Source of the DNA: Ruminococcus sp. AF31-8BH
GTDB lineage: Bacteria > Bacillota > Clostridia > Lachnospirales > Lachnospiraceae
Length of the DNA: 64,000 bases
Assembly: GCF_003460605.1 (NCBI RefSeq)
Contig: NZ_QTVN01000005.1
Span: 62,001 to 126,000, forward strand
Direction of reading: 5' to 3'
The notes under the pieces were generated by a model, which saw only the letters and a list, made by a program, of their open reading frames with translations, ran no database searches and was not told the DNA's origin. The position numbers and the translations under genes are program-made. Shown piece by piece: positions 1 to 6,991 of the stretch (positions are counted from its first letter, which is position 1; every line of letters begins with the position of its first letter).

Positions 1-278
1 CCGGTACGGCTTGGATATTCTGCGATTGTAAAATTGTTTGCTTGGCTTCCAATGGCTCCGAGTTCTTCCTCTGCTTTTCCAGCAGGTGGATTTTCCAAAT
101 CCATATAAGAAAAAACTGCCTGCAAAGTAGCAGAATGGAGAGTAGCCCGTTTTTTAGGCTGATTACAGTATTTGGAAGCGATGTCTTTCATCACTGCACT
201 TTTCCCGGAATAGCTGTCAAATGGAGATGGTAGCGTTCTTTCAAAAGTCCAGTTAGGGACAAAGTTTGTATTTGGCAT
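1..278 (-). CDS. ICE backbone protein of unknown function, 3' end cut by window edge
   Basis: An open frame starts at the ATG complementary to 276-278 and runs off the window after 92 codons without a stop. It begins MPNTNFVPNWTFERTLPSPF. A strong AGGAGG ribosome site lies 7 bases before the start and overlaps the end of the preceding gene, so translation is probably coupled to it. It is the third gene of the minus-strand ssb transcription unit. I do not recognise the family; the soluble, mixed composition and the position after ssb suggest a DNA-processing or accessory transfer role, but that is only context. Confidence 0.7.
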   Translation of the reverse strand, partial: MPNTNFVPNWTFERTLPSPFDSYSGKSAVMKDIASKYCNQPKKRATLHSATLQAVFSYMDLENPPAGKAEEELGAIGSQANNFTIAEYPSRT

Positions 279-291
279 AGTATTTCCTCCT

Positions 292-1077
292 TTATTCTTT
301 TATCCAGGATAATTCTAGTGCCTGGTCCTTTTCTTTTGCGGTCAATTCATCTTTTTGGAAGATGGAAATGAGAATATCCCAATAGTTTCGTGGCGGGAAA
401 TAATCAAAACAATCCTTGATTTCCGCTGTATCACCATTTTGGATGTAAATTTGCCCGTTTTCATTAATATAGAGTTTATGGTGTCCTTTCGCATGGAGCT
501 GTCCGATAAGGTTCTCCAGTTTTTTCTTGCCAATTAAGGAATACCAGGATTCCGGATCAGCAAAAGGAACATCGTCCTCATCGGTAACTGTGACAGTCTT
601 TTTGAGGCTGGCAATGGTCAGCATTTGAAGTTCCAGATATCCGTATTGGTTCATACGTGCTTCCGCAAAGTTGTAGTCCTCCGTATGAAAGGTTCTCAGA
701 CGTATGGGATTTCCGCAAAGGAGCTGCTTCATGGATGGCGGCTTCTGGAATTCCCATGTTGCATTTGGAAATGCAGCCTGTAGTTTGTCGGTAATCTGAT
801 AGCTGATTTGTCTCCAAAGCAATTCTTCTGTTTCGGAAACTGGCTCAGATGATTTCAAAGAAGACCAAGGGCTTGTTTTGCCCTGGTTCTTGAGTAGGTT
901 TAGAGTCAGTTTATGGATTTTGGGAAGAAGTGTGGAAAGAAATAGCAGCAGGATGCCAAGGATTCCGATACTTGCGACTGCATTACGATTTCCATTTCCT
1001 GGTATGAATATAGTTGCAATTAACAAAATTATTGTGAGCATACTTAGAACTTTAAGAAATTTCTTTTGTGTATTCAC
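292..1077 (-). CDS. Hypothetical membrane-anchored protein in ssb operon
   Basis: A 261-residue protein. Two hydrophobic segments near the N-terminus (about residues 8-26 and 33-52) form a hairpin anchor; the remaining 200 residues are soluble and carry no motif I recognise. It lies between ssb upstream and the truncated gene downstream on the same strand, with only 14 bases to the next start, which supports one operon. A hairpin (1,109-1,154) separates it from ssb and may reduce its expression relative to ssb. Function unknown; the topology would suit a cytoplasmic-face accessory of the transfer apparatus, which is inference. Confidence 0.75.
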   Translation of the reverse strand: MNTQKKFLKVLSMLTIILLIATIFIPGNGNRNAVASIGILGILLLFLSTLLPKIHKLTLNLLKNQGKTSPWSSLKSSEPVSETEELLWRQISYQITDKLQAAFPNATWEFQKPPSMKQLLCGNPIRLRTFHTEDYNFAEARMNQYGYLELQMLTIASLKKTVTVTDEDDVPFADPESWYSLIGKKKLENLIGQLHAKGHHKLYINENGQIYIQNGDTAEIKDCFDYFPPRNYWDILISIFQKDELTAKEKDQALELSWIKE

Positions 1078-1108
1078 TTCATTTCCTCCATGTTTGTTTC
1101 AATAGAAA

Positions 1109-1154
1109 AAGGAATTGCAGCAGACCAGTAGATACTGGAAAGTCGCAATTCCTT
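1109..1154 (-). terminator. Hairpin after ssb, probable partial terminator
   Basis: Perfect 10-bp arms at 1,109-1,118 and 1,145-1,154, with a second inner stem CCAGTA/TACTGG at 1,125-1,138. On the minus strand the outer stem is followed by a T-rich run (complement of 1,101-1,110). It lies between ssb and the 261-residue gene, so it probably lets part of the transcript through. Confidence 0.65.
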
Positions 1155-1176
1155 CATTTTAGGGATCTTTGATAAT

Positions 1177-1815
1177 TTACGGGAATGGAAGCTGCTGTGG
1201 TGGTGTATTTTCCGGAATATTGGTAAATCCATCACCAGATACATTGCCAGCCGTAAATCCCTGTGGTGCATAAGCCGATCCCCCTGCCGGAGCATAAGAC
1301 ATCTGTTGTGCGGCCTGTGGCATCATATTGTTATTGACTGGCATTGCGCCAGTAGGCACGGTACCGGAAGGATTCATTCCCGGGTTTCCATTATAAGTAG
1401 CACCGTTTGCTGGTACTGGTGGAACATTCGGATTTCCGACCATTGGATTCCCCGGTACAGGTGTTGCTGCATTGGTATCATTACGATTCGCAGGTAAGAA
1501 CTGCCAGTCCTTTACCATAATTTGCGGCGTGATAGCTGCTTGACCTGCATTATTGCCTTTCTGGTGAATATACGGATGGAGTTCTAAATCTCCGTAGACC
1601 ATGAGACACGTTGATTTTTTGACACCGGCTTTTATCAGTCGATCTGCAAGAAACTTGTTGCAGTAACACTGATAGAAGATGGGTTCTTCCTTTCCGTTTT
1701 GACCTCTCTGGTTGGTAGCAAGCCCCAGACTGATGTATTCAGTTCCGGAGTTCTTTGCTTGTTGCATAACCGGATCGGCAGTTACCCTTCCTGTTACAAT
1801 GATAATAGATGACAT
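1177..1815 (-). CDS. ssb: Single-stranded DNA-binding protein (ICE copy)
   Basis: A 212-residue SSB that protects and organises single-stranded DNA during element transfer or replication. Residues 1-110 are the OB fold, starting MSSIIIVTGRVTADPV. Residues 120-200 are a Pro/Asn/Gly/Met-rich linker typical of SSB tails. The C-terminus reads PPQQLPFP: it keeps the LPF hydrophobic tip but lacks the acidic residues of the usual DDDIPF tail, so partner binding may be altered. The start ATG follows GAAAGGAG. It is the first gene of a minus-strand operon with a leader terminator at 1,868-1,908. A plasmid/ICE copy rather than the housekeeping gene is inferred from the context. Confidence 0.93.
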   Translation of the reverse strand: MSSIIIVTGRVTADPVMQQAKNSGTEYISLGLATNQRGQNGKEEPIFYQCYCNKFLADRLIKAGVKKSTCLMVYGDLELHPYIHQKGNNAGQAAITPQIMVKDWQFLPANRNDTNAATPVPGNPMVGNPNVPPVPANGATYNGNPGMNPSGTVPTGAMPVNNNMMPQAAQQMSYAPAGGSAYAPQGFTAGNVSGDGFTNIPENTPPQQLPFP

Positions 1816-1867
1816 AAAAATTCTCCTTTCTGCCCTTTGGGCGATAAAATAGTGATAAATAAAAAAA

Positions 1868-1908
1868 GTGCCATTATAGCACCGTATAAAACGGCATTAT
1901 AATGACAC
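1868..1908 (-). terminator. Leader terminator upstream of ssb
   Basis: Arms at 1,868-1,878 and 1,898-1,908 pair over 11 bp with one G-U pair, and an inner GCCGT/ACGGT stem extends the hairpin. On the minus strand it is followed by seven T's (complement of 1,861-1,867) and then the ssb ribosome site. A terminator between promoter and first gene implies attenuation or antitermination of the ssb operon. Confidence 0.75.
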
Positions 1909-2149
1909 GATTTTCCAACTTAAACTGCATGTGTACTGGAGATAGTATCCAGACACCCTATAAAGGGATAACACAAAACTTAAATACAATATCATAGTAA
2001 CACAAGATATAGCGAAGGTCAATGATAAAATGCCATATATAGTATTTTGCGATTCGAAATAATAATTTTTGTGTCAAAATGCTTGGAAGTGTAGTATTTT
2101 ATGAGGATAATCCCAAATAGATATAAAATTTTCATAAAACACTACTACC
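1909..2149. other. Intergenic control region with inverted repeat
   Basis: This gap separates the leftward ssb operon from the rightward 79-residue gene, so it should hold the ssb promoter; I could not fix its -35/-10 elements. An inverted repeat with 14-nt arms at 2,091-2,104 and 2,132-2,145 (13 of 14 positions complementary) ends five bases before the -35 element of the rightward promoter, a natural operator position. No credible coding sequence is present. Confidence 0.5.
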
Positions 2150-2178
2150 TTTTCAGAGTAGATAAAATGTGGTAGAAT
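2150..2178 (+). promoter_or_regulatory. Sigma-A-type promoter of the 79-residue gene
   Basis: TTTTCA at 2,150-2,155, a 17-base spacer, and TAGAAT at 2,173-2,178, followed 18 bases later by an AGGAGG ribosome site for the gene starting at 2,206. The inverted repeat at 2,091-2,145 abuts its upstream edge. Confidence 0.65.
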
Positions 2179-2205
2179 GAGGAAAAATTATTAGGAGGAT
2201 GCATT

Positions 2206-2445
2206 ATGGCAAGACGAAAAAAACTGGAAAACACATCTTTGGAAGAGCAACTGGAGTATGTGGAACAGGAGATTCGTACAAAAGAGTCCGATTTAAAGGA
2301 ACTGCGTCATAAAGCAAAAGAGATTCAAAAAGAGATAGAAGAGAAGCAGAAAGATGAGCTGTTTAAGGCTTTGGTAGCATCTGGGAAAACCATTGATGAG
2401 GTTATGAGATTTATAAAGGCAACAGGAGAAGATAAAATCGAATAA
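2206..2445 (+). CDS. Small charged coiled-coil protein
   Basis: A 79-residue protein starting MARRKKLENTSLEEQLEYVE. Residues 10-55 are almost entirely Glu/Lys/Gln with a heptad pattern, a clear coiled coil; the C-terminal 25 residues look like a short helical domain. The AGGAGG site, good promoter and strong downstream terminator show a real monocistronic gene. It is the only backbone gene in the window read on the plus strand. I do not recognise the function. H-NS-like or histone-like DNA binding is possible for small coiled-coil ICE proteins, but nothing here proves it. Confidence 0.8.
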   Translation: MARRKKLENTSLEEQLEYVEQEIRTKESDLKELRHKAKEIQKEIEEKQKDELFKALVASGKTIDEVMRFIKATGEDKIE

Positions 2446-2459
2446 AAAAAATGAAAGAT

Positions 2460-2496
2460 GCCGTTGTGGGGGAGTGAATCTGCAACGGTGTTTTTT
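2460..2496 (+). terminator. Intrinsic terminator after the 79-residue gene
   Basis: CCGTTG at 2,461-2,466 pairs with CAACGG at 2,483-2,488, followed by six T's at 2,491-2,496. Confidence 0.85.
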
Positions 2497-2515
2497 ATGG
2501 TCAGCTGAAATACAA

Positions 2516-2748
2516 ATGATTTTCATAGACCACAATCACCGTTACCTTGGAAAGGAATATGTAGTGGTTCGAAGTTGTGTCTTTGCATTTGTAATTCGTA
2601 GATTTAATATATACTGCGTGGAAGTTAAGCCATTGTAGTGTCTAAAACTACGGATAACTCAGATGGTGCTTGGACGTATGTGATAGTTAATGAAGTGTTT
2701 GTGCCTGAAAAAATTGTTGAGGGTATACCTAGTTGTTTGAAAGTATGA
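2516..2748 (+). pseudogene. Two short overlapping reading-frame remnants
   Basis: A 40-codon frame (2,516-2,638) is followed in another frame by a 36-codon frame (2,638-2,748, GTG start) ending in SCLKV. Neither has a ribosome site. A strong terminator follows at 2,769-2,802. The shift between frames suggests a decayed gene, but I cannot name it. Bases 2,545-2,590 resemble 9,627-9,674 (see the repeat entries), so this may be the left edge of island I. A genuine small peptide is not excluded. Confidence 0.3.
2545..2590 (+). repeat. Left copy of an imperfect direct repeat flanking island I
   Basis: About 50 bases starting CCTTGG and containing the stretch that reads EYVVVRS when translated. 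They match 9,627-9,674 at roughly three quarters of positions by eye. The two copies are in the same orientation and bracket the regulator, RiPP and kinase genes of island I. Confidence 0.4.
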
Positions 2749-2768
2749 AAAAAGTGAATAGGGTAAAA

Positions 2769-2802
2769 AATACCGTTACAGATTAATCTTTGTAATGGTA
2801 TT
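2769..2802. terminator. Bidirectional terminator
   Basis: Twelve-bp arms at 2,769-2,780 and 2,791-2,802 with a 10-base loop. T's follow on the plus strand (2,801-2,806) and A's precede (2,765-2,770), so it can stop the response-regulator transcript on the minus strand and any transcript from the left. Confidence 0.85.
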
Positions 2803-2819
2803 TTTTGCGTGAATTTATT

Positions 2820-3494
2820 CTAACGGTGTAATTTATAACCTATTCCCCATACAGTATCGATATAAGGGGCTTGGTTTCCTATATGCTCTAGTTTTTTTCT
2901 TAGTTTGCTTATATGGACATTGAGAGTATTATCATCTGAAATATAATCTTTTCCCCAAATAAGTTGATATAAAGATTCCTTTGTAAAAGTCTGTTTTGGA
3001 TGTTTGATTAGTAGCTGTAAGAGGTTATATTCGGTAGTAGTCAGAGTAAGCTCTGTGTTATTTACAAGTACTTTGTGATCATCCACATTTATGCGAATAT
3101 CTTTAAAGGAATATTCCGTTTGGGGACTTTCGCTGCAACGGCGCAAAACACTTTCTATTCGTGCGAGAACTTCTTCATGATAAAAAGGTTTAGTTATATA
3201 ATCATCTGCACCGGATCGGAGAAGGTTTATACGAATCTCAGGCTGATTTTTGGCAGATATAACAATAACTGGAATAGAATTGTTGTGTTTTTTTAGGTGA
3301 AATAGTATTTTTTCACCAGGCAAATCGGGAAGCATCAAATCTAATAACATTAAATCATATTTTTTAGAGGAAAGAGCTTCAATTGCTTCTATCCCATTGT
3401 GATATGCTGAAACATTGTAATGGTTTCTTTTTAATAATTCTGTAAAAATAAAGCAAATTTCTTTATCATCTTCTACTAATAATATATCAATCAT
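2820..3494 (-). CDS. OmpR/VanR-type response regulator
   Basis: A 224-residue two-component regulator. The start was set at the MIDILLVEDDKE methionine, which has AAAGGAG six to seven bases upstream; the longer upstream frame lacks one. Receiver domain: acidic pocket E8-D9-D10, phosphoacceptor D52 (LLDLMLPD), K102 in TKPF. The C-terminal half (about 130-224) is a winged helix, with TTTEYNLLQLLIKHP and NVHISKLRKKLE. It is transcribed away from the RiPP genes across a 221-base control region. The partner is presumably the kinase at 8,607-9,488. It likely activates the island promoters in response to peptide or envelope stress, as in lantibiotic and bacitracin systems. Confidence 0.93.
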   Translation of the reverse strand: MIDILLVEDDKEICFIFTELLKRNHYNVSAYHNGIEAIEALSSKKYDLMLLDLMLPDLPGEKILFHLKKHNNSIPVIVISAKNQPEIRINLLRSGADDYITKPFYHEEVLARIESVLRRCSESPQTEYSFKDIRINVDDHKVLVNNTELTLTTTEYNLLQLLIKHPKQTFTKESLYQLIWGKDYISDDNTLNVHISKLRKKLEHIGNQAPYIDTVWGIGYKLHR

Positions 3495-3715
3495 AATAAA
3501 CTCCTTTGGTAATAGGTATGGTAAAAATACTAACATGATTTGTAATTTCATACAAGTTACTGTTTTAAATAATTTGAAGGTTTCATAGGCGAGTGGGAAA
3601 ATATAAAGATAAATTTATAATTTTATGGAAATTTAAGAACTGATTTAAGAGAAATGTTAGAATTAGACATTATCATTATCATTATAGGATTTAAGAAACG
3701 AGGGAAGTGATTAGA
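3495..3715. promoter_or_regulatory. Divergent control region with ATTTAAGA repeats
   Basis: The 8-mer ATTTAAGA occurs at 3,631-3,638 and 3,643-3,650, 12 bases apart, and again at 3,689-3,696. A -10-like TAGAAT lies at 3,658-3,663 with no good -35, so the tandem copies occupy the place expected for an OmpR-family activator. This makes them a candidate binding site for the adjacent regulator, controlling the rightward ABC and RiPP genes. Confidence 0.45.
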
Positions 3716-4645
3716 ATGAAAGAACCCGAAAAAATATTGGAAGCAAAAGATATTTGTAAAGCATACGGAAAAAATATGGTACTTAATCAGGTAAATCTTA
3801 CGATAAAAGCGGGCGAGATATATGGACTGGTTGGAGAAAATGGTGCAGGAAAAAGTAGCCTGATGAAAGTTATTACAGGACTAACAAAGCCGACTTCAGG
3901 TGAGATAAGTTTATTTGGTAAAAAAAATCTTGAAGATGAAAGAAATAAGATAGGATGTTTAATTGAAAATCCAGCTTTGTATATGGACATGACAGCACGC
4001 CAAAATTTGGAAATCCAGCGTACTCAACGAGGAATTCCAGGAAAAAGTAGTATTGATGAAGTTCTGGAAATAATGGATTTAAAGGACGCTGGAAATAAAA
4101 GAGTGAAGGCTTTTTCTTTAGGGATGAAACAGCGATTAGGAATTGCAATTGCATTGCTTGGTCGCCCACAGTTGCTAATTTTAGATGAACCAATAAATGG
4201 CTTAGATCCAACCAAAATTAAATATGTGCGAGAAGTCTTAAAGAATATGAATGAAGAAGATGGTACAACGATACTTATATCCAGTCATATTTTGCCAGAG
4301 TTACATCAACTTGCAACTGTATATGGATTTATACATCATGGAAAAATGTTACAACAGATTACAGATAAAGAATTAGATGAGAAATGTCGTCGTCATGTTC
4401 ATATCGAAGTAGACAATGTGGAAAAGGCTAGTTGTATTTTAGATGAGAGGTATCCAGAAAGTCAAATAAAAGTTTATTTAAGAAATGTGATTAAGGTATT
4501 TGGTTATAATAAAAATATTTCTGATATAACAAAAGAATTAGTATATGGAGGAGTTGGTGTAGAAAAAATAGGATATGAAGGAGAAGACTTAGAAGAGTAT
4601 TACACAAATCTATTATCGGAGGTGAAATCGAATGAGACAGCTTAA
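3716..4645 (+). CDS. ABC transporter ATPase, BcrA-like immunity type
   Basis: A 309-residue ATPase. I chose the ATG at 3,716 because AGGGAAG lies 8 bases before it; a GTG at 3,707 overlaps that site. Motifs: Walker A GENGAGKSS, signature SLGMKQRLGIAIAL, Walker B LLILDEPINGLDP, switch His in SSHIL. The signature is the FSLGMKQR form of BcrA/NukF-like bacteriocin self-protection transporters. The C-terminal 90 residues are the variable domain of that subgroup. The stop overlaps the permease start by 14 bases, so the two are translationally coupled. It probably powers export or extraction of a peptide from the membrane. Confidence 0.9.
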   Translation: MKEPEKILEAKDICKAYGKNMVLNQVNLTIKAGEIYGLVGENGAGKSSLMKVITGLTKPTSGEISLFGKKNLEDERNKIGCLIENPALYMDMTARQNLEIQRTQRGIPGKSSIDEVLEIMDLKDAGNKRVKAFSLGMKQRLGIAIALLGRPQLLILDEPINGLDPTKIKYVREVLKNMNEEDGTTILISSHILPELHQLATVYGFIHHGKMLQQITDKELDEKCRRHVHIEVDNVEKASCILDERYPESQIKVYLRNVIKVFGYNKNISDITKELVYGGVGVEKIGYEGEDLEEYYTNLLSEVKSNETA

Positions 4646-5441
4646 AGCAGAGTACTATAAAATGAAATATTCGCGAGCCTCGAAGTGGGTTTTAGTATTT
4701 ATGGCATTTATTTTTTTTATACCGTTCGTTGTGGGAAATGATACATTGTTTATGACTTTTGGTGATTATAGAAATATAGATAGCATTGGTTGGATTTGCT
4801 ACATAGACGACATGAATAATATAAAAGCTGCAGAAATCGCAAGATTTGCATTATCAATTAATTTTTTTTCTTGGATTGGATTAATTGTCTATATTACGAC
4901 AATGGTATCTGCAGAATTTCATCAAGGAACAATAAGAGCTTCTGTCGTATATGGGATAAATCGAACCAAATTATTTTTAAGTAAATTACTGGTGATAAAT
5001 GTTCACTTTTTTATTCTCTATTATATTGTGGAAACTGCATTAGGCTTAGGATTAGCATGGAAGTATGGTTTTCATTATAAAGGTGAGGAATTTTTGATTT
5101 TTATCGGAATGGTTACCTTAAATATGATAGCTATGATTGGAATGGAAGCTGTGGCGGTTTTGATTACGGTTTTAGTAAAGAATACAGGAATTGTGGCAGC
5201 TTTATCATGTGTATATTTCTTTGCAGGTGCGATTACTTATCCTATGGTATATGAGAATTTTCAAAATCAATCAGTGCTTCTTAAAGCATTTTGTGTTATG
5301 AACCCGACCACTTATATGTATAATATTTGTGGATATCGGATGACAAATGGGATTGTTGTTGGAACTATTATGTATGGTATGGGTGCGTGCCTGGTGGGGA
5401 TAGTTTTAATGCATTTTGCATTGAAACGTCAAGAACTTTAA
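4632..5441 (+). CDS. ABC-2 type permease, immunity partner
   Basis: A 269-residue integral membrane protein with about six hydrophobic segments: one near residue 20, a pair around 75-100 and 120-150, and three more before residue 260. It begins MRQLKAEYYKMKYSRASKWV, the usual start of BcrB-like permeases with a cytoplasmic helix before the first membrane segment. GGAGG precedes the ATG inside the end of the ATPase gene. It pairs with the upstream ATPase. The next gene is the precursor peptide, so self-immunity is the simplest role. Confidence 0.88.
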   Translation: MRQLKAEYYKMKYSRASKWVLVFMAFIFFIPFVVGNDTLFMTFGDYRNIDSIGWICYIDDMNNIKAAEIARFALSINFFSWIGLIVYITTMVSAEFHQGTIRASVVYGINRTKLFLSKLLVINVHFFILYYIVETALGLGLAWKYGFHYKGEEFLIFIGMVTLNMIAMIGMEAVAVLITVLVKNTGIVAALSCVYFFAGAITYPMVYENFQNQSVLLKAFCVMNPTTYMYNICGYRMTNGIVVGTIMYGMGACLVGIVLMHFALKRQEL

Positions 5442-5504
5442 TTTGTGTTTCAAGTAGCTCTTACTACTTTGAAATAAATAAATATTTTACAGGAGGATAT
5501 TGCA

Positions 5505-5612
5505 ATGAAGTGGATTAACAAAGCATCAGAGGACAAAAGTACAAGAATCTGCTGGGTTTACAATGATAAAGGTTGTGGATCTAAAAAGGCTACATGTGTA
5601 ATTCGTTACTAA
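5505..5612 (+). CDS. RiPP precursor peptide I (35 aa, three cysteines)
   Basis: A tiny gene with an excellent AGGAGG site 8 bases before the ATG. Residues 1-15 (MKWINKASEDKSTRI) would be the leader; the rest holds C16, C24 and C31 plus W17, Y19 and a C-terminal IRY. It directly precedes a SPASM radical SAM gene, so Cys-to-alpha-carbon thioether (sactipeptide) or beta/gamma-carbon (ranthipeptide) crosslinks are expected. Its size and Cys content recall the small clostridial Cys-rich peptides catalogued with dedicated SPASM maturases (Clo7bot or CLI_3235 groups), but I cannot confirm membership. A hairpin at 5,635-5,667 separates it from the maturase. Confidence 0.82.
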   Translation: MKWINKASEDKSTRICWVYNDKGCGSKKATCVIRY

Positions 5613-5634
5613 AGATATTTGTAGTCAGTAAAGG

Positions 5635-5667
5635 AAAATGTGCTCAGCAATATGCTGGGCACATTTT
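5635..5667 (+). terminator. Read-through hairpin between precursor I and its maturase
   Basis: Fourteen-bp arms at 5,635-5,648 and 5,654-5,667 with one G-U pair and a 5-base loop, followed by a short T-containing run. It should truncate most transcripts after the precursor. Confidence 0.75.
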
Positions 5668-5721
5668 CATTATTGCAAAGAACACTGTGAAAACAAGAGA
5701 TTAAGAAAAGAGGATATAATA

Positions 5722-6972
5722 ATGAAATTATCAAGATACAATATAGAGAAAAAAGAAGATAAAAGTTGTTTGATTTACAATACGGTCACATCTGCAATAC
5801 TGGAATTAGATACTGATTATGAAAAATCATATTATGAAATGAAAGAAGGGAAAAAATGTTCAAAGCCTGATTTAGAGTCAGCATTATTAGAGGGTGGTAT
5901 GCTAGTTGAAGATGATAAAGATGAATTTGCAGAATTGCTTATAAGAAATAAAATAGAAAGGTTTGCGGATTCAAATCTTACATTAACTATTGCCCCAACT
6001 ATGGCATGTAATTTTTGTTGTCCCTATTGCTATGAAAAAGGGAGAGAATATATTACTATGTATGAGACTGTTCAGGATCAATTAACATCGCAGCTCAAAG
6101 AAAAATATCAGCATATACATGAATTAACGGTATCTTGGTATGGAGGGGAGCCATTATTGGCAATTGAAACTATTGAAAAATTAACCAAAAAGATAAAGTC
6201 TGTTTTGCCACTTGGTTGCAAATATAATGCGGATATGGTCACAAATGGTTATAAATTGACTAGAAGAGTAGCTGAAAAATTAAAAGACATGGACATCCAC
6301 TATATTCAAGTTACTTTAGATGGTTCAAAACAAGCCCATGATAGTAGAAGGATTCTCCATAATCATCAGCCTACCTTCGAACATATATTGGACAATATAA
6401 GAGAATGTGCGGATATTTTGAATATTTCGATAAGAATTAATGTTGACAAGACAAATATAAACGAAGCAACAGAAATATTTGATTGGCTAGAAAGATATGG
6501 TTTAAAAGGTAGAGTTGGTTATTATTTAGCACCAGTAGATGATATTAATGGAGTATGTAATAATCATATATGTATGGAACGACCACAGTACGCAAAAGAA
6601 GAGATTGCGTTTTATAAAGAAGGGATTAAGAGAGGCTTTATGTACCAAGGTGTTAAGCCGAGCAATTATGGTGTATGTGGAGCAATTAGCTTAAATTCAT
6701 TTGTGATAGGTCCAGATGGAGCGTTGTATAAATGTTGGAATGATATTGGATATAGTGAACGAAGTATCGGTAATTTGGAAAAAGGAATCAAACTTACAAA
6801 TAAATTTGTAGAATGGCTTTCCTATGATGTCGTAAAGGATCAAGAATGTAAAGATTGTTCATTTTTTCCAGTATGTTATGGTGGGTGTGCTGCTTATAAA
6901 AATAAGATTTGTTCTTCAGTAAAATGGAATGCAGAAGAGATGTTGGAGCTGATGAAAGAAATGGCTCAATGA
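5722..6972 (+). CDS. Radical SAM/SPASM peptide maturase I
   Basis: A 416-residue enzyme. The start at 5,722 has AAGAGGAT upstream; the longer frame would read into the hairpin. Residues 1-80 resemble a small precursor-recognition domain. The radical SAM cluster site is C96-x3-C100-x2-C103 (ACNFCCPYCYEKG), followed by WYGGEP. The C-terminal SPASM region holds cysteines in GVCGA, YKCWND, CKDCSFFPVCYGGC and later KIC, enough for two auxiliary 4Fe-4S clusters. The family forms thioether or C-C crosslinks on peptides. The adjacent three-cysteine precursor is the obvious substrate. Confidence 0.92.
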   Translation: MKLSRYNIEKKEDKSCLIYNTVTSAILELDTDYEKSYYEMKEGKKCSKPDLESALLEGGMLVEDDKDEFAELLIRNKIERFADSNLTLTIAPTMACNFCCPYCYEKGREYITMYETVQDQLTSQLKEKYQHIHELTVSWYGGEPLLAIETIEKLTKKIKSVLPLGCKYNADMVTNGYKLTRRVAEKLKDMDIHYIQVTLDGSKQAHDSRRILHNHQPTFEHILDNIRECADILNISIRINVDKTNINEATEIFDWLERYGLKGRVGYYLAPVDDINGVCNNHICMERPQYAKEEIAFYKEGIKRGFMYQGVKPSNYGVCGAISLNSFVIGPDGALYKCWNDIGYSERSIGNLEKGIKLTNKFVEWLSYDVVKDQECKDCSFFPVCYGGCAAYKNKICSSVKWNAEEMLELMKEMAQ

Positions 6973-6991
6973 AATAGCAGGGAGAATTGGA

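Noticed and set aside
5638..5721. Upstream extension of maturase I
   Set aside because: The longer start lies inside the hairpin stem and lacks a ribosome site; the ATG at 5,722 has one.
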